This document shows positions 51,287 through 60,283 of a DNA stretch of 64,000 bases, piece after piece; the stretch's first letter is position 1, and each line of letters opens with the position of its first letter. Source of the stretch: an uncultured Oribacterium sp. (lineage in GTDB: Bacteria; Bacillota; Clostridia; Lachnospirales; Lachnospiraceae). The stretch lies in assembly GCA_946413525.1 (NCBI GenBank), contig CAMKKZ010000011.1, positions 1 to 64,000 of the forward strand, written 5' to 3'. A program made the position numbers and the translations under genes. The notes below the pieces were generated by a model. That model did not search any database. It was not told where the DNA came from and saw nothing but the letters and a program-made list of their open reading frames with translations.

Positions 51287-51315
51287 GCCGCCTGCATCTG
51301 CTGCAGACGGCTTGT
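51287..51315 (-). terminator. ychF terminator
   Basis: Minus strand GCCGTCTGC/GCAGGCGGC hairpin followed by TTTCCTGT, about 100 bp beyond the ychF stop codon. Confidence 0.65.
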
Positions 51316-51416
51316 AAACAGTCAAAACGGAAGCAACAATCCGGCACTCTGTCCGAGGTTTCTTCTCCGATATTCAGGATAATGCCGAATTGTCACAAAA
51401 GAAAATTCATCAGAAA

Positions 51417-52511
51417 TCAGACATTGAACCTGAACAACACCACGTCCCCGTCCTGCATGACGTAATCCTTGCCCTCCACACGGACTAGGCCCTTCTCCTT
51501 CGCGGCAGCCAGGGAACCGCACCGAAGGAGATCCTTATAGTTTACAATCTCAGCGCGGATGAAGCCCCTTTCAAAATCAGAATGTATCTTGCCGGCGGCC
51601 TGGGGAGCCTTGGTGCCCTTCCTTATGGTCCACGCCCTGGTTTCCTTTTCCCCTGCGGTCAGGAAGGACATAAGGCCAAGGAGCGAGTACGAAGCCTTGA
51701 CAATCTTGTCAAGGCCGGATTCCGACATGCCCATGGACTCGAGATATTCCGCCTTCTCCTCCTCGGAAAGCTCGGAAATCTCCTCTTCAATCCTCGCGCT
51801 GATGACGAAGGTTTCGGCGCCGGCCGAGGACGCGTATTCCCTGACCTTGCGCACATATTCATTAGATGCCCCATCATCCGCCACGCTGTCCTCGGAAACA
51901 TTGCAGGCATAAATCACCGGCTTCCTTGTCAGGAGGTACAAAGAATCAAGGAAAGCCTTTTCCTCCTCGCCTTCCTCCTCCAGGATGGCTGGCTTCCCCG
52001 ATTCCAAAAGCCCGTTCAGGCGGTTCAAGAGCTCAAGCTCCGCCCTGGCCTCTTTGTCGCTGGCAGCAAGCTTCTTCGTCTTCGCGATCCGGCGCTCCAG
52101 AAGCTCCATGTCCGAAAAAACAAGCTCCAGGTTTATGGTCTCAATGTCACGGATAGGATCCACGGATCCGTCCACATGAACCACGTTGGGATCGTCAAAG
52201 CAGCGGACGACATGCACAATGGCGTCTGTCTCCCGTACATTTGACAAGAACTGGTTTCCCAGCCCCTCGCCCTTGGAAGCCCCCCTGACGAGCCCGGCAA
52301 TATCGACGAATTCGATCACGGCCGGCGTAACTTTTTTTGAATTGTAAAGATCCGCCAGCATGGAAAGACGCTCGTCCTTCACGGCAACCACGCCCACATT
52401 GGGCTCTATGGTACAGAAAGGATAGTTGGCGGACTCCGCTCCGGCATTCGTAATCGCGTTAAACAAAGTTGACTTTCCCACATTAGGAAGGCCGAGGATA
52501 CCCAATTTCAT
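51417..52511 (-). CDS. ychF: Ribosome-binding ATPase YchF (Obg family)
   Basis: 364 residues. G1 [10 protein letters not shown]3 [19 protein letters not shown], and the NxxE-type G4 variant (YACNVSED) that makes YchF prefer ATP. A coiled-coil insert (about 130-165) and a C-terminal TGS domain ([38 protein letters not shown]) complete the family pattern. It binds the 70S ribosome and is linked to stress responses. ATG 52511 follows AAAGGTGAT; a GTG three codons earlier is less likely. Confidence 0.96.
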   Translation of the reverse strand: MKLGILGLPNVGKSTLFNAITNAGAESANYPFCTIEPNVGVVAVKDERLSMLADLYNSKKVTPAVIEFVDIAGLVRGASKGEGLGNQFLSNVRETDAIVHVVRCFDDPNVVHVDGSVDPIRDIETINLELVFSDMELLERRIAKTKKLAASDKEARAELELLNRLNGLLESGKPAILEEEGEEEKAFLDSLYLLTRKPVIYACNVSEDSVADDGASNEYVRKVREYASSAGAETFVISARIEEEISELSEEEKAEYLESMGMSESGLDKIVKASYSLLGLMSFLTAGEKETRAWTIRKGTKAPQAAGKIHSDFERGFIRAEIVNYKDLLRCGSLAAAKEKGLVRVEGKDYVMQDGDVVLFRFNV

Positions 52512-52561
52512 AAAAATCACCTTTCAAAATTACTGCGCAGCCGGTTCGGCGGGAAGCGACA

Positions 52562-52835
52562 AATGGTTTTTTGGCCGCTTTAATTCCTGACAAACATCAG
52601 CGGTATTGCAAGATATACGGCTCCTTCGTCAGATTGGCTTTTACCACTTTGATTTCTGACACGCCGATGCGGTATCGCATTCGCGAGGCCCTTTATCAAA
52701 ATGCTTTTCCAGCCCATTTAATCGCGGACACGCCGATGCGGTATCGCATTCGCGAAGCCCCTCTACCAAAATGCTTTTCCAGCCCATTTAATCGCGGACA
52801 CGCCGATGCGATATTGCATTCTGCATGGCTCACGG
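52562..52835. repeat. Repeat family A, four units in tandem
   Basis: Units near 52562, 52630, 52690 and 52750 share CCGATGCGGTATCGCATTCG (last ones) or CAGCGGTATTGCAAGATATA (first), each preceded by a (T/A)GGTTTTT-GCCGCTTTAAT arm. The last two differ by few bases. They fill the gap between ychF and ssrA. Confidence 0.8.
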
Positions 52836-53000
52836 TGAATCTGCGATAAAAAGAATTGAGGGCAGTCACAGACTGTCCTCAACAAAGGAAATATCGCTAG
52901 AATTTGACCGGCTGTCTGGAAATCATCGCCATTTCTCCGACCGACCGACCCTCGCCGGGCGGCTACGGAAAATGTAATGCCCGGCGAGAATCGTATCATG

Positions 53001-53030
53001 AAACAGAAAAACCCATGCGGGTTTCCCTGT
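53001..53030 (-). terminator. tmRNA terminator
   Basis: Minus strand AAACCC-GCAT-GGGTTTTTCTGTTT directly after the tmRNA 3' end. A second hairpin (TTGAGGACAGTC...GACTGCCCTCAA with TTCTTTTT) lies at 52850-52888, and a 10-bp stem CTCGCCGGGC/GCCCGGCGAG at 52944-52990. Confidence 0.7.
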
Positions 53031-53037
53031 AAGCGAA

Positions 53038-53377
53038 TGGACCTGAGGGGAGTCGAACCCCTGTCCGAAAATGAATTCCCTCTCCTTCTACTATCATAGT
53101 ACGCTTCAACGATTCCCCATCTGCAAAAGATGCGCACGTCTTTTACAGACCGGTATCCTCTGATACGCCCGCAGCCGGGAGGAACCTGCTACGTCGTTTC
53201 CTGCATAGTCGAGGCCGGGAACCCGGAGTGCAGGTGCCCCGGGGCCGACCGGCGGCCCTTAGGCCGCCATTGCGAAGTTATTATCTTCTGCGTTTATATT
53301 TAGGTTGAAGGTTAACGCCACTGTCTTTCGGATAGCTTCTAAAGCTGCATCATCCCCGTCGAAACCGGTACAAGCCC
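53038..53377 (-). ncRNA. ssrA: Transfer-messenger RNA (ssrA)
   Basis: 340 nt. The 5' GGGCUUG pairs with 3' CAGGUCC as the acceptor stem; GGTTTCGACGGGG follows the 5' end and GGGTTCGACTCCCCT forms the T arm near the 3' end. The tag reading frame is AAC GCA GAA GAT AAT AAC TTC GCA ATG GCG GCC TAA, giving a peptide ending AEDNNFAMAA, a clostridial-type degradation tag. The CCA tail is not encoded. It rescues stalled ribosomes with SmpB and marks products for proteolysis. Confidence 0.96.
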
Positions 53378-53403
53378 ATACATTTTTGCTGCTTCTCCAT
53401 GAT

Positions 53404-53432
53404 ATTCTACATCAGTTGGCAGGATTTGTAAA
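53404..53432 (-). promoter_or_regulatory. ssrA promoter
   Basis: Minus strand TTTACA, 17-bp spacer, TAGAAT; about 27 bp upstream of the mature 5' end, consistent with RNase P processing. Confidence 0.65.
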
Positions 53433-53534
53433 GCGGAAATTCTTCAGTATTTCTTTCGGCATTTCACGGCATTTCACGGCATTTTACTGCATTTCACGGC
53501 ATTTCTTGCAGGGGCGAAAATATTTTCTTCATGC

Positions 53535-55013
53535 TCAAATTGCGGTCGGCACTGCCCCCTCTTCGATTGGGCAGACATAGCCGTCCGCTGTCCGTCTATC
53601 GAATTCCTTCCTGGCCCTTTCCAGGATGTCCGGGCAGCAGAAGAGCTCAGCCGCGGCACAGGCAAGCACCTTGCCGGCGCAAAGCAGCGCCTTATGGCCA
53701 ATTGATGAACCGGCGCAGGAAACATTCTGCCAGCTATGCCCCGGGGCACCGCTTACAAAGGCGCAGACATCCAGCCATGCCGTGGGAGTCTGCCAACTGA
53801 CATCCCCAACGTCCGAGCTTCCCGGATGGAAAGCCGTGCTGTGGCACAAGGGGACAAGAAAGTCGTTCAGCGGCTTCGTCCCCCGGCAGCTTTGCCTCAT
53901 GACCTCCTCCCTGGCCTCCCCGTCATATTTCGGCGCGATTCCCGGAGCCTCGTCCAGAGGGCAGCTTTTCTTGATTCCCTCCGCCAGGGCAAGCTCCGAA
54001 GCCGTATATTCCGGAACGCCCGCATAGAGGAAATTCCGGTAAAGAAGCGCTTCCAATTCAAAATTCGGCACCATTTCCGCCGTGCCGTCAATGAATTGCC
54101 TGGACAAGGTCGTTTCCGTCATCAGGGCCGCCCCCTCCGCAATCTTGTCCACACGGCCAAGAAGCTTCAGGGAATCCCTAACCTTGTTGGCCCTCACCAT
54201 ATAAAGCACCGCCGCATCGGCCTGTACCACATTGGGCGAGACGCCGCCCGCATCCAAAAAGGCGTAATGCACCCTGCAGTCCGCCCCCATATGCTCCCTC
54301 AGATACTGCACACCGGTATTCATGAGCTCCGCCGCGTCCAGAGCACTCCTGCCGTTTTCGGGATCCGATGCCGCATGGGAAGAGAGCCCATGGAAACGGT
54401 AAACGACCTGGATGCTGGAATTATTGGTTCCGCTGCGCACTTCATTTACATCCGCAGGATGCCAGGTCAGGGCCGCGTCCAGCGACCGCCATTTCCCTTC
54501 CCTCGCAAGAAAGGCCTTCGACGCGCCGCCTTCCTCGCCGGGACAGCCGAAGAACACTACCGTCCCTGGCGTCCCGCTTTCCTCCAGCCAGGCTTTTAAT
54601 GAAAAAGCCGCGCAGAGAGCGCCCGCCCCCAACAGGTTATGCCCGCAGCCATGCCCCGGCCCTCCCGGGGTAACGGGTCTTTTTTCCGCAAGCGCCCTCT
54701 CCTGAGAAAGCCCGGACAAGGCGTCAAACTCCCCGAGAATTCCGATGACCGGACGCCCCTTTCCGAAGGATGCGGAAAAGGCCGTTGGGATGCCGCCCAG
54801 CCCCTCCTCAACGGAAAAGCCGCCCTCCCGCAGCATCTCAACGTACATGTTTACGGCATTGAACTCCTTCAGCGATAATTCCGGGTTTTCCCAAATGCGG
54901 TCACTGAGTTCGGTAAAAATCCCCGCATGCTGATCAATATATTTGATAATGCCGTCCTTCCCGAAATCTTTTTCTGAAAAAGCATCCTCTTTTTTCTCTA
55001 TTCTCCCGCTCAT
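53535..55013 (-). CDS. M20 family amidohydrolase, AbgB-like
   Basis: 492 residues from ATG 55013; a TTG nine codons upstream is possible but has no ribosome site. GHGCGHNLLGAG (about 117-128) holds the metal-binding Cys/His of the M20D branch, GCPGEEGGASKAF the catalytic Glu, and LTWHPADVNEVR the loop typical of aminobenzoyl-glutamate utilisation protein B. HSTAFHPGSSDVGDVSWQTP supplies the last His ligands. It hydrolyses an N-acyl amino acid or similar amide. It follows a polar amino-acid ABC transporter on the same strand, so the transporter may bring in its substrate. True p-aminobenzoyl-glutamate activity is not assured. Confidence 0.85.
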   Translation of the reverse strand: MSGRIEKKEDAFSEKDFGKDGIIKYIDQHAGIFTELSDRIWENPELSLKEFNAVNMYVEMLREGGFSVEEGLGGIPTAFSASFGKGRPVIGILGEFDALSGLSQERALAEKRPVTPGGPGHGCGHNLLGAGALCAAFSLKAWLEESGTPGTVVFFGCPGEEGGASKAFLAREGKWRSLDAALTWHPADVNEVRSGTNNSSIQVVYRFHGLSSHAASDPENGRSALDAAELMNTGVQYLREHMGADCRVHYAFLDAGGVSPNVVQADAAVLYMVRANKVRDSLKLLGRVDKIAEGAALMTETTLSRQFIDGTAEMVPNFELEALLYRNFLYAGVPEYTASELALAEGIKKSCPLDEAPGIAPKYDGEAREEVMRQSCRGTKPLNDFLVPLCHSTAFHPGSSDVGDVSWQTPTAWLDVCAFVSGAPGHSWQNVSCAGSSIGHKALLCAGKVLACAAAELFCCPDILERARKEFDRRTADGYVCPIEEGAVPTAI

Positions 55014-55087
55014 CTTGTAAATCCCAGCCCCATAATACAAAGATAATCGCTCAAACGCCTTAAAGGAAACGCTCTCAAGCGCCTTGA

Positions 55088-55211
55088 AGGAAACACTGAT
55101 TCAAGCGTTTCCTGCGCCGAAAACGCGCAGCGCAGCGGCAAATTTCCTTTACGTTTTCATTTGCGTTTTCGTGTGCATCATATGGTAATGCTGATTTAAT
55201 CAGCATTACCT
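55088..55211. repeat. Repeat family F1, copy 7 (reverse orientation)
   Basis: AAGGAAACACTGATTCAAGC ... GCGCAGCGCAGCGGCAAATT ... GTAATGCTGATTTAATCAGC. A partial duplicate of its left arm precedes it. Confidence 0.8.
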
Positions 55212-55276
55212 AAGAAGTCTTGCGCCATCATACGGCTTCCCGCAAAAAGCGCAGTCAACTGCCTGGGCAAGAACGA

Positions 55277-56014
55277 TCAAAGCACCTTCGAAAGGAAATC
55301 CTTCAGGCGGTCGCTCTTCGGATGATTGAATATTTCATCCGGCGTCCCCTGCTCCACGATCCTTCCGCCGTCCATGAAGATGACCCGGCTACCAACCTCG
55401 CGGGCAAAGCCCATCTCATGAGTGACCGTCACCATCGTCATGCCCCCCCGGGCGAGGGAGCGCATGACATCCAGCACCTCCCCAACCATTTCCGGATCCA
55501 GCGCGGAAGTCGGCTCATCAAACAACATGACCTCCGGCTCCATACAAAGAGCCCTCACGATGGCCACCCTCTGCTTCTGTCCGCCGGAAAGCTGTGCCGG
55601 ATACGCCCCGACCCTGTCCAGGAGGCCGACCCTGTCCAGAAGGGCCTTTGCCTTTTCCTCCGCCAGCCCAGGGTCGATCTTCTTCACCTTGATTGGCGCG
55701 ATCGTAAGGTTCTCAAGAATGGTCTTGTGGGGAAAAAGGTTGAAATGCTGGAACACCATCCCCATTTTCTGCCTGTGCAGGTTCAGATCCACCTTCTGTG
55801 CCGTGATGTCCGTCCCTTCAAAAATAATCTGTCCCTCGCTCGGTATTTCCAGAAGGTTCAGGCTCCGGAGGAAGGTGGATTTCCCGCTTCCCGAAGGGCC
55901 GATGACCACCATCACGTCCTTCCTGTAAACGTCGATATCAATGCCGTCCAGCGCCCGTATCTTTCCTTTATTATAATGCTTTTTCAAGCCTTTGACTTCG
56001 ATAATCTTTTCCAT
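55277..56014 (-). CDS. Polar amino acid ABC transporter ATP-binding protein (GlnQ-like)
   Basis: 245 residues. Walker [11 protein letters not shown]-loop [13 protein letters not shown], signature [11 protein letters not shown], Walker [15 protein letters not shown]-loop VTHEMGFA. The NLFPHKT and MGFA sequences are the usual hallmarks of the PAAT (glutamine/cystine/histidine) subfamily. Forms the cytoplasmic motor of the transporter with the permease and binding protein encoded upstream. GAGAGGGGGAG precedes the start. A heptamer-repeat spacer separates it from the permease. Confidence 0.93.
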   Translation of the reverse strand: MEKIIEVKGLKKHYNKGKIRALDGIDIDVYRKDVMVVIGPSGSGKSTFLRSLNLLEIPSEGQIIFEGTDITAQKVDLNLHRQKMGMVFQHFNLFPHKTILENLTIAPIKVKKIDPGLAEEKAKALLDRVGLLDRVGAYPAQLSGGQKQRVAIVRALCMEPEVMLFDEPTSALDPEMVGEVLDVMRSLARGGMTMVTVTHEMGFAREVGSRVIFMDGGRIVEQGTPDEIFNHPKSDRLKDFLSKVL

Positions 56015-56082
56015 GCCGCTCCCCCTCTCAGAATGGTTTTCAATACCGGTCTCTACGCCTTCTTTCGCTCAGCACTTAATGC

Positions 56083-56198
56083 TTAACGTTTAGCGTTTAG
56101 TGCTTATCGTTAGAGCCTAGCGTATAGCGTTTTGCGTTTAGCGTTTAGAGCTTAGCGTATAGCGTTTTGCGTTTAGCGTTTAGTACTTAACGCTTGTC
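56083..56198. repeat. Degenerate GCGTTTA heptamer array after the permease gene
   Basis: About 15 units of a GCGTTTA-like heptamer, including a 38-bp block (AGCTTAGCGTATAGCGTTTT...) present twice. It begins at the permease stop codon (CGT TAA), which is itself part of the pattern. Confidence 0.75.
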
Positions 56199-56888
56199 GC
56201 TCTCCCGCATCCTCCGCTCAAAATATCCGATAATCTTTGATGTAGGGAAGCAGAGGCAGAAATAAAGGCAGGTTGCCACAAGCAGCGGTTCTACAATGAT
56301 GAACGACGCGGATTGTACGGCCTTGACGTTGAACATGATATCCTGAACGCCAATGGTATAGCAAACCGAGCTTTCCTTAATGATCGTGACAAACTCGTTG
56401 GCCACGGCAGGCAGGATGTTTTTGACTGCCTGGGGCAGCACAATCTCCTTCATGGTCATCCAGCCGGGCATGCCAAGGCTCCTCGCCGCCTCCGTCTGCC
56501 CTATGTCCACGCCTTCGATCCCACCCCGGATCACGTCGCTCATATATCCGCCGCTGTTCAAAGAGAGGGCGACAACCGCGGGGAAAAAGCGTTCAAACTG
56601 AATGAAGCCCAGAAACTGAAATTTTGGCAGGGAAATAAAGCCAAAAACAGCATAATATACCAGGAATACCTGCACCAGCATGGGCGTGCACCGAACAAAC
56701 TGCACATAGGCCCCGGCCACAAGCCTCAGCAAGCGATTTTTGGACAAAAGCATAAAAGCCAGAAACATGGCAATGAAGAAACCGATAATGACGGTGAAAG
56801 CTGACAAAAGGACAGTGACAATCAGGCCCTGGCGGAAAAGCGTGCCATAGGTAAAAATCTTGTTCATATGTTCCATGCTGATCGACAT
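56187..56888 (-). CDS. Polar amino acid ABC transporter permease (HisM/GlnP family)
   Basis: 233 residues from ATG 56888 (GGGGAGG nine bases upstream). About five membrane segments. EAARSLGMPGWMTMKEIVLPQA (EAA coupling loop, about 135-156; QA-VKNILPA continuing) and the N-terminal RLVAGAYVQFVRCTPMLVQV are diagnostic for this subfamily. It forms a homodimeric channel unless a partner permease exists elsewhere. The last codons lie at the edge of a GCGTTTA repeat array. Confidence 0.92.
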   Translation of the reverse strand: MSISMEHMNKIFTYGTLFRQGLIVTVLLSAFTVIIGFFIAMFLAFMLLSKNRLLRLVAGAYVQFVRCTPMLVQVFLVYYAVFGFISLPKFQFLGFIQFERFFPAVVALSLNSGGYMSDVIRGGIEGVDIGQTEAARSLGMPGWMTMKEIVLPQAVKNILPAVANEFVTIIKESSVCYTIGVQDIMFNVKAVQSASFIIVEPLLVATCLYFCLCFPTSKIIGYFERRMRESDKR

Positions 56889-56907
56889 AAACACATACCT
56901 CCCCTAT

Positions 56908-57090
56908 CAGAGCAGGTTTTGACTACTCTGATTTCATGACAAACTGATGCGGCATCACATCAGCAAGGCTCTCCCCTATCAGAGCAGGTTTTGACTACTC
57001 TGATTTCACGACAAACTGATGCGGCATCACATCAGCAAGGCTCCTGGTCGCTTTAATACCTGACAAACAACCGCAGTATCGCAAGCCACC
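56908..57090. repeat. Repeat family A, three units
   Basis: Two almost identical units, TCAGAGCAGGTTTTGACTAC + CTGATGCGGCATCACATCAG, at 56908 and 56976, then a third near 57045 (GTCGCTTTAATACCTGACAA). Each unit forms two hairpins. Confidence 0.85.
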
Positions 57091-57143
57091 CGGCTACCCT
57101 GTCGAAGCAGTTTATTGTCCAACAGGCAACTGGCCGGGCACCG

Positions 57144-57312
57144 AATTAAAACTTACCCAAACAGGAATGTCATCTGCTTTTCCTGCGATCATGGACGCGA
57201 CAATAAGGGCAGCGATTTAAGACTTACCCAAACAGAAAAGTCATCTGCTTTTCCTGCGATCATGGACGCGGCAAAAAGGGCAGCGATTTAAGACTTACCC
57301 AAACAGGAATGC
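57144..57312. repeat. 71-bp direct repeats between binding-protein and permease genes
   Basis: ACTTACCCAAACAG occurs at 57151, 57222 and 57293, with GTCATCTGCTTTTCCTGCGA and CATGGACGCG between. Period exactly 71 bp. Confidence 0.85.
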
Positions 57313-57340
57313 CCGCGGAAAAGCAACCCTCCGCGGGCAT
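57309..57340 (-). terminator. Hairpin/terminator after the binding-protein gene
   Basis: ATGCCCGCGGA pairs exactly with TCCGCGGGCAT; a weak U tract follows. Such a hairpin can raise binding-protein mRNA relative to the permease mRNA. Confidence 0.65.
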
Positions 57341-57400
57341 AAAGCCATAAGGCAATACAGGCGAATACAGGCACATTAGAATGTACAAGACGGAAATATC

Positions 57401-58369
57401 TTATTCAATCTTGTTTCCTTCCTCGTCCAACTGCCCTTCATATACATTTTCCTGATCCTCGGCCAGCCCCTGTGCCTCTGCCACATACCCGGCCATCGTC
57501 CCATCGTCAACAATCTTCTTGATGACGCCGTTTACCGCGTCAAGAAGCTGCTGATTACCCTTTTTCAGCGCAATGGCGGATCCTTCCGAATCGTATTCCA
57601 CATCGCACATAAGGTAAAGCTCCGGATAATTCTTCTGGTACTGCAGGGCGACGTCCTTCTCTATGAAAGCCCCCTCCAGCTTTCCGTTCAGAATCTCATT
57701 GATGATGTCCGTCACCTTGTCCAGCCCCACGATGTCCGCATCCGGGGTATTTGTCTCCGCAAGCCCCATCTGAATTGAACCGGTCTGGGCGCCCACGGGA
57801 AGCTTTCCCTTGTTAAAATCATCATAGCTTGTATATTTGTCTTTGTCCGCCTCGCGGATGACAAAGGCCTGTCCGCCCAGATAATAAAGCTCCGAAAAGT
57901 CAAACTGCTCTTTTCTCTCCGGACTCGGGGAAAAGCCGGACACTCCCATGTCAATGCTGCCATTCTGCACTTCCAGAAGAATGTTGTCGAAGGACATCGG
58001 CACCACTTCGAGCTCAAGGCCTAATTCTTCCGCAATCTTCCTGGACATGGCAATGTCGAAACCAACCAGGACCGGCGTCCCATCCTCATCAATATGATAA
58101 AACTCATAAGGAGCAAAGTCGGGGCTTGTCCCAATCGTAAGCTTCCCAGGGTTCGCAGTCACGATCTCCCCTCCCGTCTCGCCCTTGTCTTCTGCCTCTG
58201 CTTTTTCCTCCCCGGCCTCCGGAGCTGCCGCGTCGGCAGCCGCAGACTCCGCAGAGGCCGCTGTTGTGGCAGCGGCTTCAGAGGCAGCAGGCTGTGAAGC
58301 GCCGGCGCCGCAGCCGGCAAGGCCAAGAACAGCAGTTATCATAAGAGCAGCCGTAAATATCTTTTTCAT
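57401..58369 (-). CDS. Amino acid ABC transporter substrate-binding lipoprotein
   Basis: 322 residues. Lipobox LGLAGC after a hydrophobic core (start at 58369, with CAGGAGGGTAT just upstream). An Ala/Glu-rich linker (about 25-65) is followed by the SBP_bac_3 domain: LTIGTSPDFAPYEFYHIDED, GFDIAMSRKIAEELGLELEV, DMGVSGFSPSPERKEQFDFS. It captures a polar amino acid outside the membrane. First gene of the transporter operon. Substrate not readable. Confidence 0.92.
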   Translation of the reverse strand: MKKIFTAALMITAVLGLAGCGAGASQPAASEAAATTAASAESAAADAAAPEAGEEKAEAEDKGETGGEIVTANPGKLTIGTSPDFAPYEFYHIDEDGTPVLVGFDIAMSRKIAEELGLELEVVPMSFDNILLEVQNGSIDMGVSGFSPSPERKEQFDFSELYYLGGQAFVIREADKDKYTSYDDFNKGKLPVGAQTGSIQMGLAETNTPDADIVGLDKVTDIINEILNGKLEGAFIEKDVALQYQKNYPELYLMCDVEYDSEGSAIALKKGNQQLLDAVNGVIKKIVDDGTMAGYVAEAQGLAEDQENVYEGQLDEEGNKIE

Positions 58370-58678
58370 ATACCCTCCTGTAATTATTCCTGGGAAAAAG
58401 CACGGAAATACGCTTTCCGATGCCTTCCCTGCAACAAAAACTCCCATGAAGTATAGTTAGACATCTTTCCTTTGTCAATAGAATCAACGGAATATGGATG
58501 ATAAAAACGGGGAATTATAAGGAGAATTATAAGCAGGCAAGAATAATTATCCGCAAGAATGGAATAATGAGGCAGAAATGCTTATAAAGAAGCAGCCTTC
58601 GCGAAGCGGCACGGGCGAGGCTGATAATGTCCCGGAAATCAAGTGGGAAAGCCTATGAAAAACGTCCAGGAAGCCCGG

Positions 58679-59185
58679 CTAAGCTGAATCAAAATGCCTT
58701 CCCACCCTCGCGAAGACGATCCCGCCCAGAAGCCCCACCAAAAAGCCGGAAACAAGTCCCGAAAGCAGGAGGACGGGAAGATAATAGGCAAGCTGCGCCG
58801 AATGAAGCAAAGCCACCGCCACGATAAGCTGGCCTATATTGTGAAGCATTCCGCCGGCACAGCTCACGGCAACTGACGAAAAAAGCCCGCTTTTTCGCAG
58901 CGCGAGCATTCCAAAAAGGCTCAGGGCAAAACCGCCCAGGGAATAGGCCAGAGTCATCATATTGCCAAAAAGAAGGGAGACAAGCAAAATTCTCAGAAGC
59001 CCTATGAGGCCTGCGGCTCCGGCTCCCAGGGCATCCAACGCGAACACCGTCACCGTATTCGGAAGCCCCAGCTTCACGCCGGGTATTCCCAGATTAATCG
59101 GAATCATAGCCTCTACATAGCTCAAAATCATGGCAAGAGCAAGCAGCATGCCATAACGGCTGACCCTGCCGGAATGAATCCTCAA
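58679..59185 (-). CDS. Gx transporter family protein (heptaprenyl diphosphate synthase component I-like)
   Basis: 168 residues from a TTG start six bases after GGGAGGGGG; a longer frame has no ribosome site. About five membrane segments. The N-terminal YGMLLALAMILSYVEAMIP and the loop GVKLGLPNTVTVFALD are the signature of PF07456, small membrane proteins resembling ECF-type substrate-binding subunits. In other Clostridia this gene sits beside a NusG-domain II protein and an FMN_bind or ApbE gene; none is adjacent here. Function uncertain; possibly uptake of a cofactor precursor or a role in membrane redox proteins. Confidence 0.8.
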   Translation of the reverse strand: MRIHSGRVSRYGMLLALAMILSYVEAMIPINLGIPGVKLGLPNTVTVFALDALGAGAAGLIGLLRILLVSLLFGNMMTLAYSLGGFALSLFGMLALRKSGLFSSVAVSCAGGMLHNIGQLIVAVALLHSAQLAYYLPVLLLSGLVSGFLVGLLGGIVFARVGRHFDSA

Positions 59186-59247
59186 ATCGCGCCCCCTCCC
59201 AAATATACAGATACACAGCAAACGTGTTATTCAAATTCGCGTGATGC

Positions 59248-59388
59248 GTAACGATTCAGTGCCCTGTTTTAAGCCGCCTCTCGCGGCTGGCCGCACACCT
59301 AAAGAGGCAATCCTCGCCATGTCCGCTCCCGGATTTCAGGGAATTCCATTTGGAATTCCCTGAAATCCGGGGAGTGTCAAATAGTCAC
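59248..59388. repeat. Element family M2, copy 3 (diverged)
   Basis: 141 bp, GTAACGATTCAGTGCCC to GTCAAATAGTCAC, with the palindrome CCGGATTTCAGGGAATTCCA and its inverse. The interior is shorter than in the other copies. Confidence 0.6.
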
Positions 59389-59484
59389 GAATACAATTAC
59401 TGTCATTGCATACCAAAACAGGGAAGGAACGCCTCCCCTGCCCGAAAACAAAGGCACAAACCATGCCTGATGCATAGTTTATTC

Positions 59485-59674
59485 CTGGGTTTTCCGCAGC
59501 GCAAGGAATGCTGCGGAAAAATCTGAACAAAAAATGCCTGAAAGCATATTCTGTTCAGACGCATCCCTCATTGCCGGGTGGCCAGACTCAATCTGGCTTT
59601 GCCAGATTGAGTCATGTCCCTGCGGGATGCGCCAAATACGGTATTAACTATGCTTGATGCATAGTTAATACCTG
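59485..59674. repeat. Repeat family F4, copy 3, with inserted hairpin
   Basis: The usual F4 hairpins, but the GCATCCC/GGGATGC stem is split by about 50 bp containing GACTCAATCTGGC/GCCAGATTGAGTC, an insertion absent from the 33-kb copy. Confidence 0.8.
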
Positions 59675-59875
59675 CAGTTAAACCATATATCCAAAATATA
59701 TATATCAGGGTTTTGATTTGAATCTGAATTCCAAACACTCAGAAAGACTGAATTACCCGAATCCCCTATATTCAAAACTTTTCTATAATAATCAGATGTA
59801 AATCAGATAGAATAGAGCAGATATAAAAAATCAGATATAAAACACAATGCAGTATGGGTTGAAACGACGCTATTA

Positions 59876-59939
59876 AAGTGGTCTTTGACCACTTTAATTT
59901 CTGACAAACAGTTGCGGTATCACAAGCTATACGGCTCCA
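59876..59939. repeat. Repeat family A, one unit
   Basis: AAAGTGGTCTTTGACCACTTT hairpin, then CAGTTGCGGTATCACAAGCT and ATACGGCTCC; it abuts the 3' end of the cold-shock gene. Confidence 0.8.
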
Positions 59940-59942
59940 CTC

Positions 59943-60146
59943 TCAAAGCTTTTTCACGTTCTTTGCCTGGGGGCCCTTGTCATCTTCCACAATCTCAAAC
60001 TCTACCTCCTGCCCCTTCTCGAGTGATTTAAAGCCGTCTCCCAAGATGCCGGAATAGTGGACGAATATATCCTTGTCCTCCTCGCCGCCAATGGAGATGA
60101 AGCCGTATCCTCTAAGGTTGTTAAACCATTTCACTGTACCTTTCAT
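59943..60146 (-). CDS. Cold-shock-domain protein (Csp family)
   Basis: 67 residues, one OB-fold cold-shock domain. [16 protein letters not shown] (RNP1-containing) and [10 protein letters not shown] (RNP2) are the nucleic-acid-binding motifs. It acts as an RNA chaperone in the cytoplasm. Start at 60146 with GGAGG nine bases upstream; the longer in-frame ORF is a shadow extension. Driven by its own strong promoter. Confidence 0.95.
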   Translation of the reverse strand: MKGTVKWFNNLRGYGFISIGGEEDKDIFVHYSGILGDGFKSLEKGQEVEFEIVEDDKGPQAKNVKKL

Positions 60147-60197
60147 CAGACAATACCTCCACAAGTTATTGTAATAACCAAAAATTACAACAGAAGC

Positions 60198-60226
60198 ATA
60201 TTAGCATAAACTGAATACCGCGTCAA
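60198..60226 (-). promoter_or_regulatory. Promoter of cold-shock gene
   Basis: Minus strand TTGACG, 17-bp spacer, TAATAT (preceded by TGC, an extended -10-like element). The leader is about 45 nt, much shorter than that of E. coli cspA. Confidence 0.75.
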
Positions 60227-60283
60227 TACGAAATGCTTCAGTTTAGCAAAAAGCAATGAAGATATTGAACTATTTTGGCTTTG

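Larger units (their letters stand above)
59222..59942. other. 720-bp intergenic region composed of repeats
   Basis: Contains a diverged M2 element (59248-59388), an F4 element with a nested hairpin (59485-59674), AT-rich DNA (59690-59860) and a family A unit (59876-59939). No credible coding frame. Confidence 0.6.
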
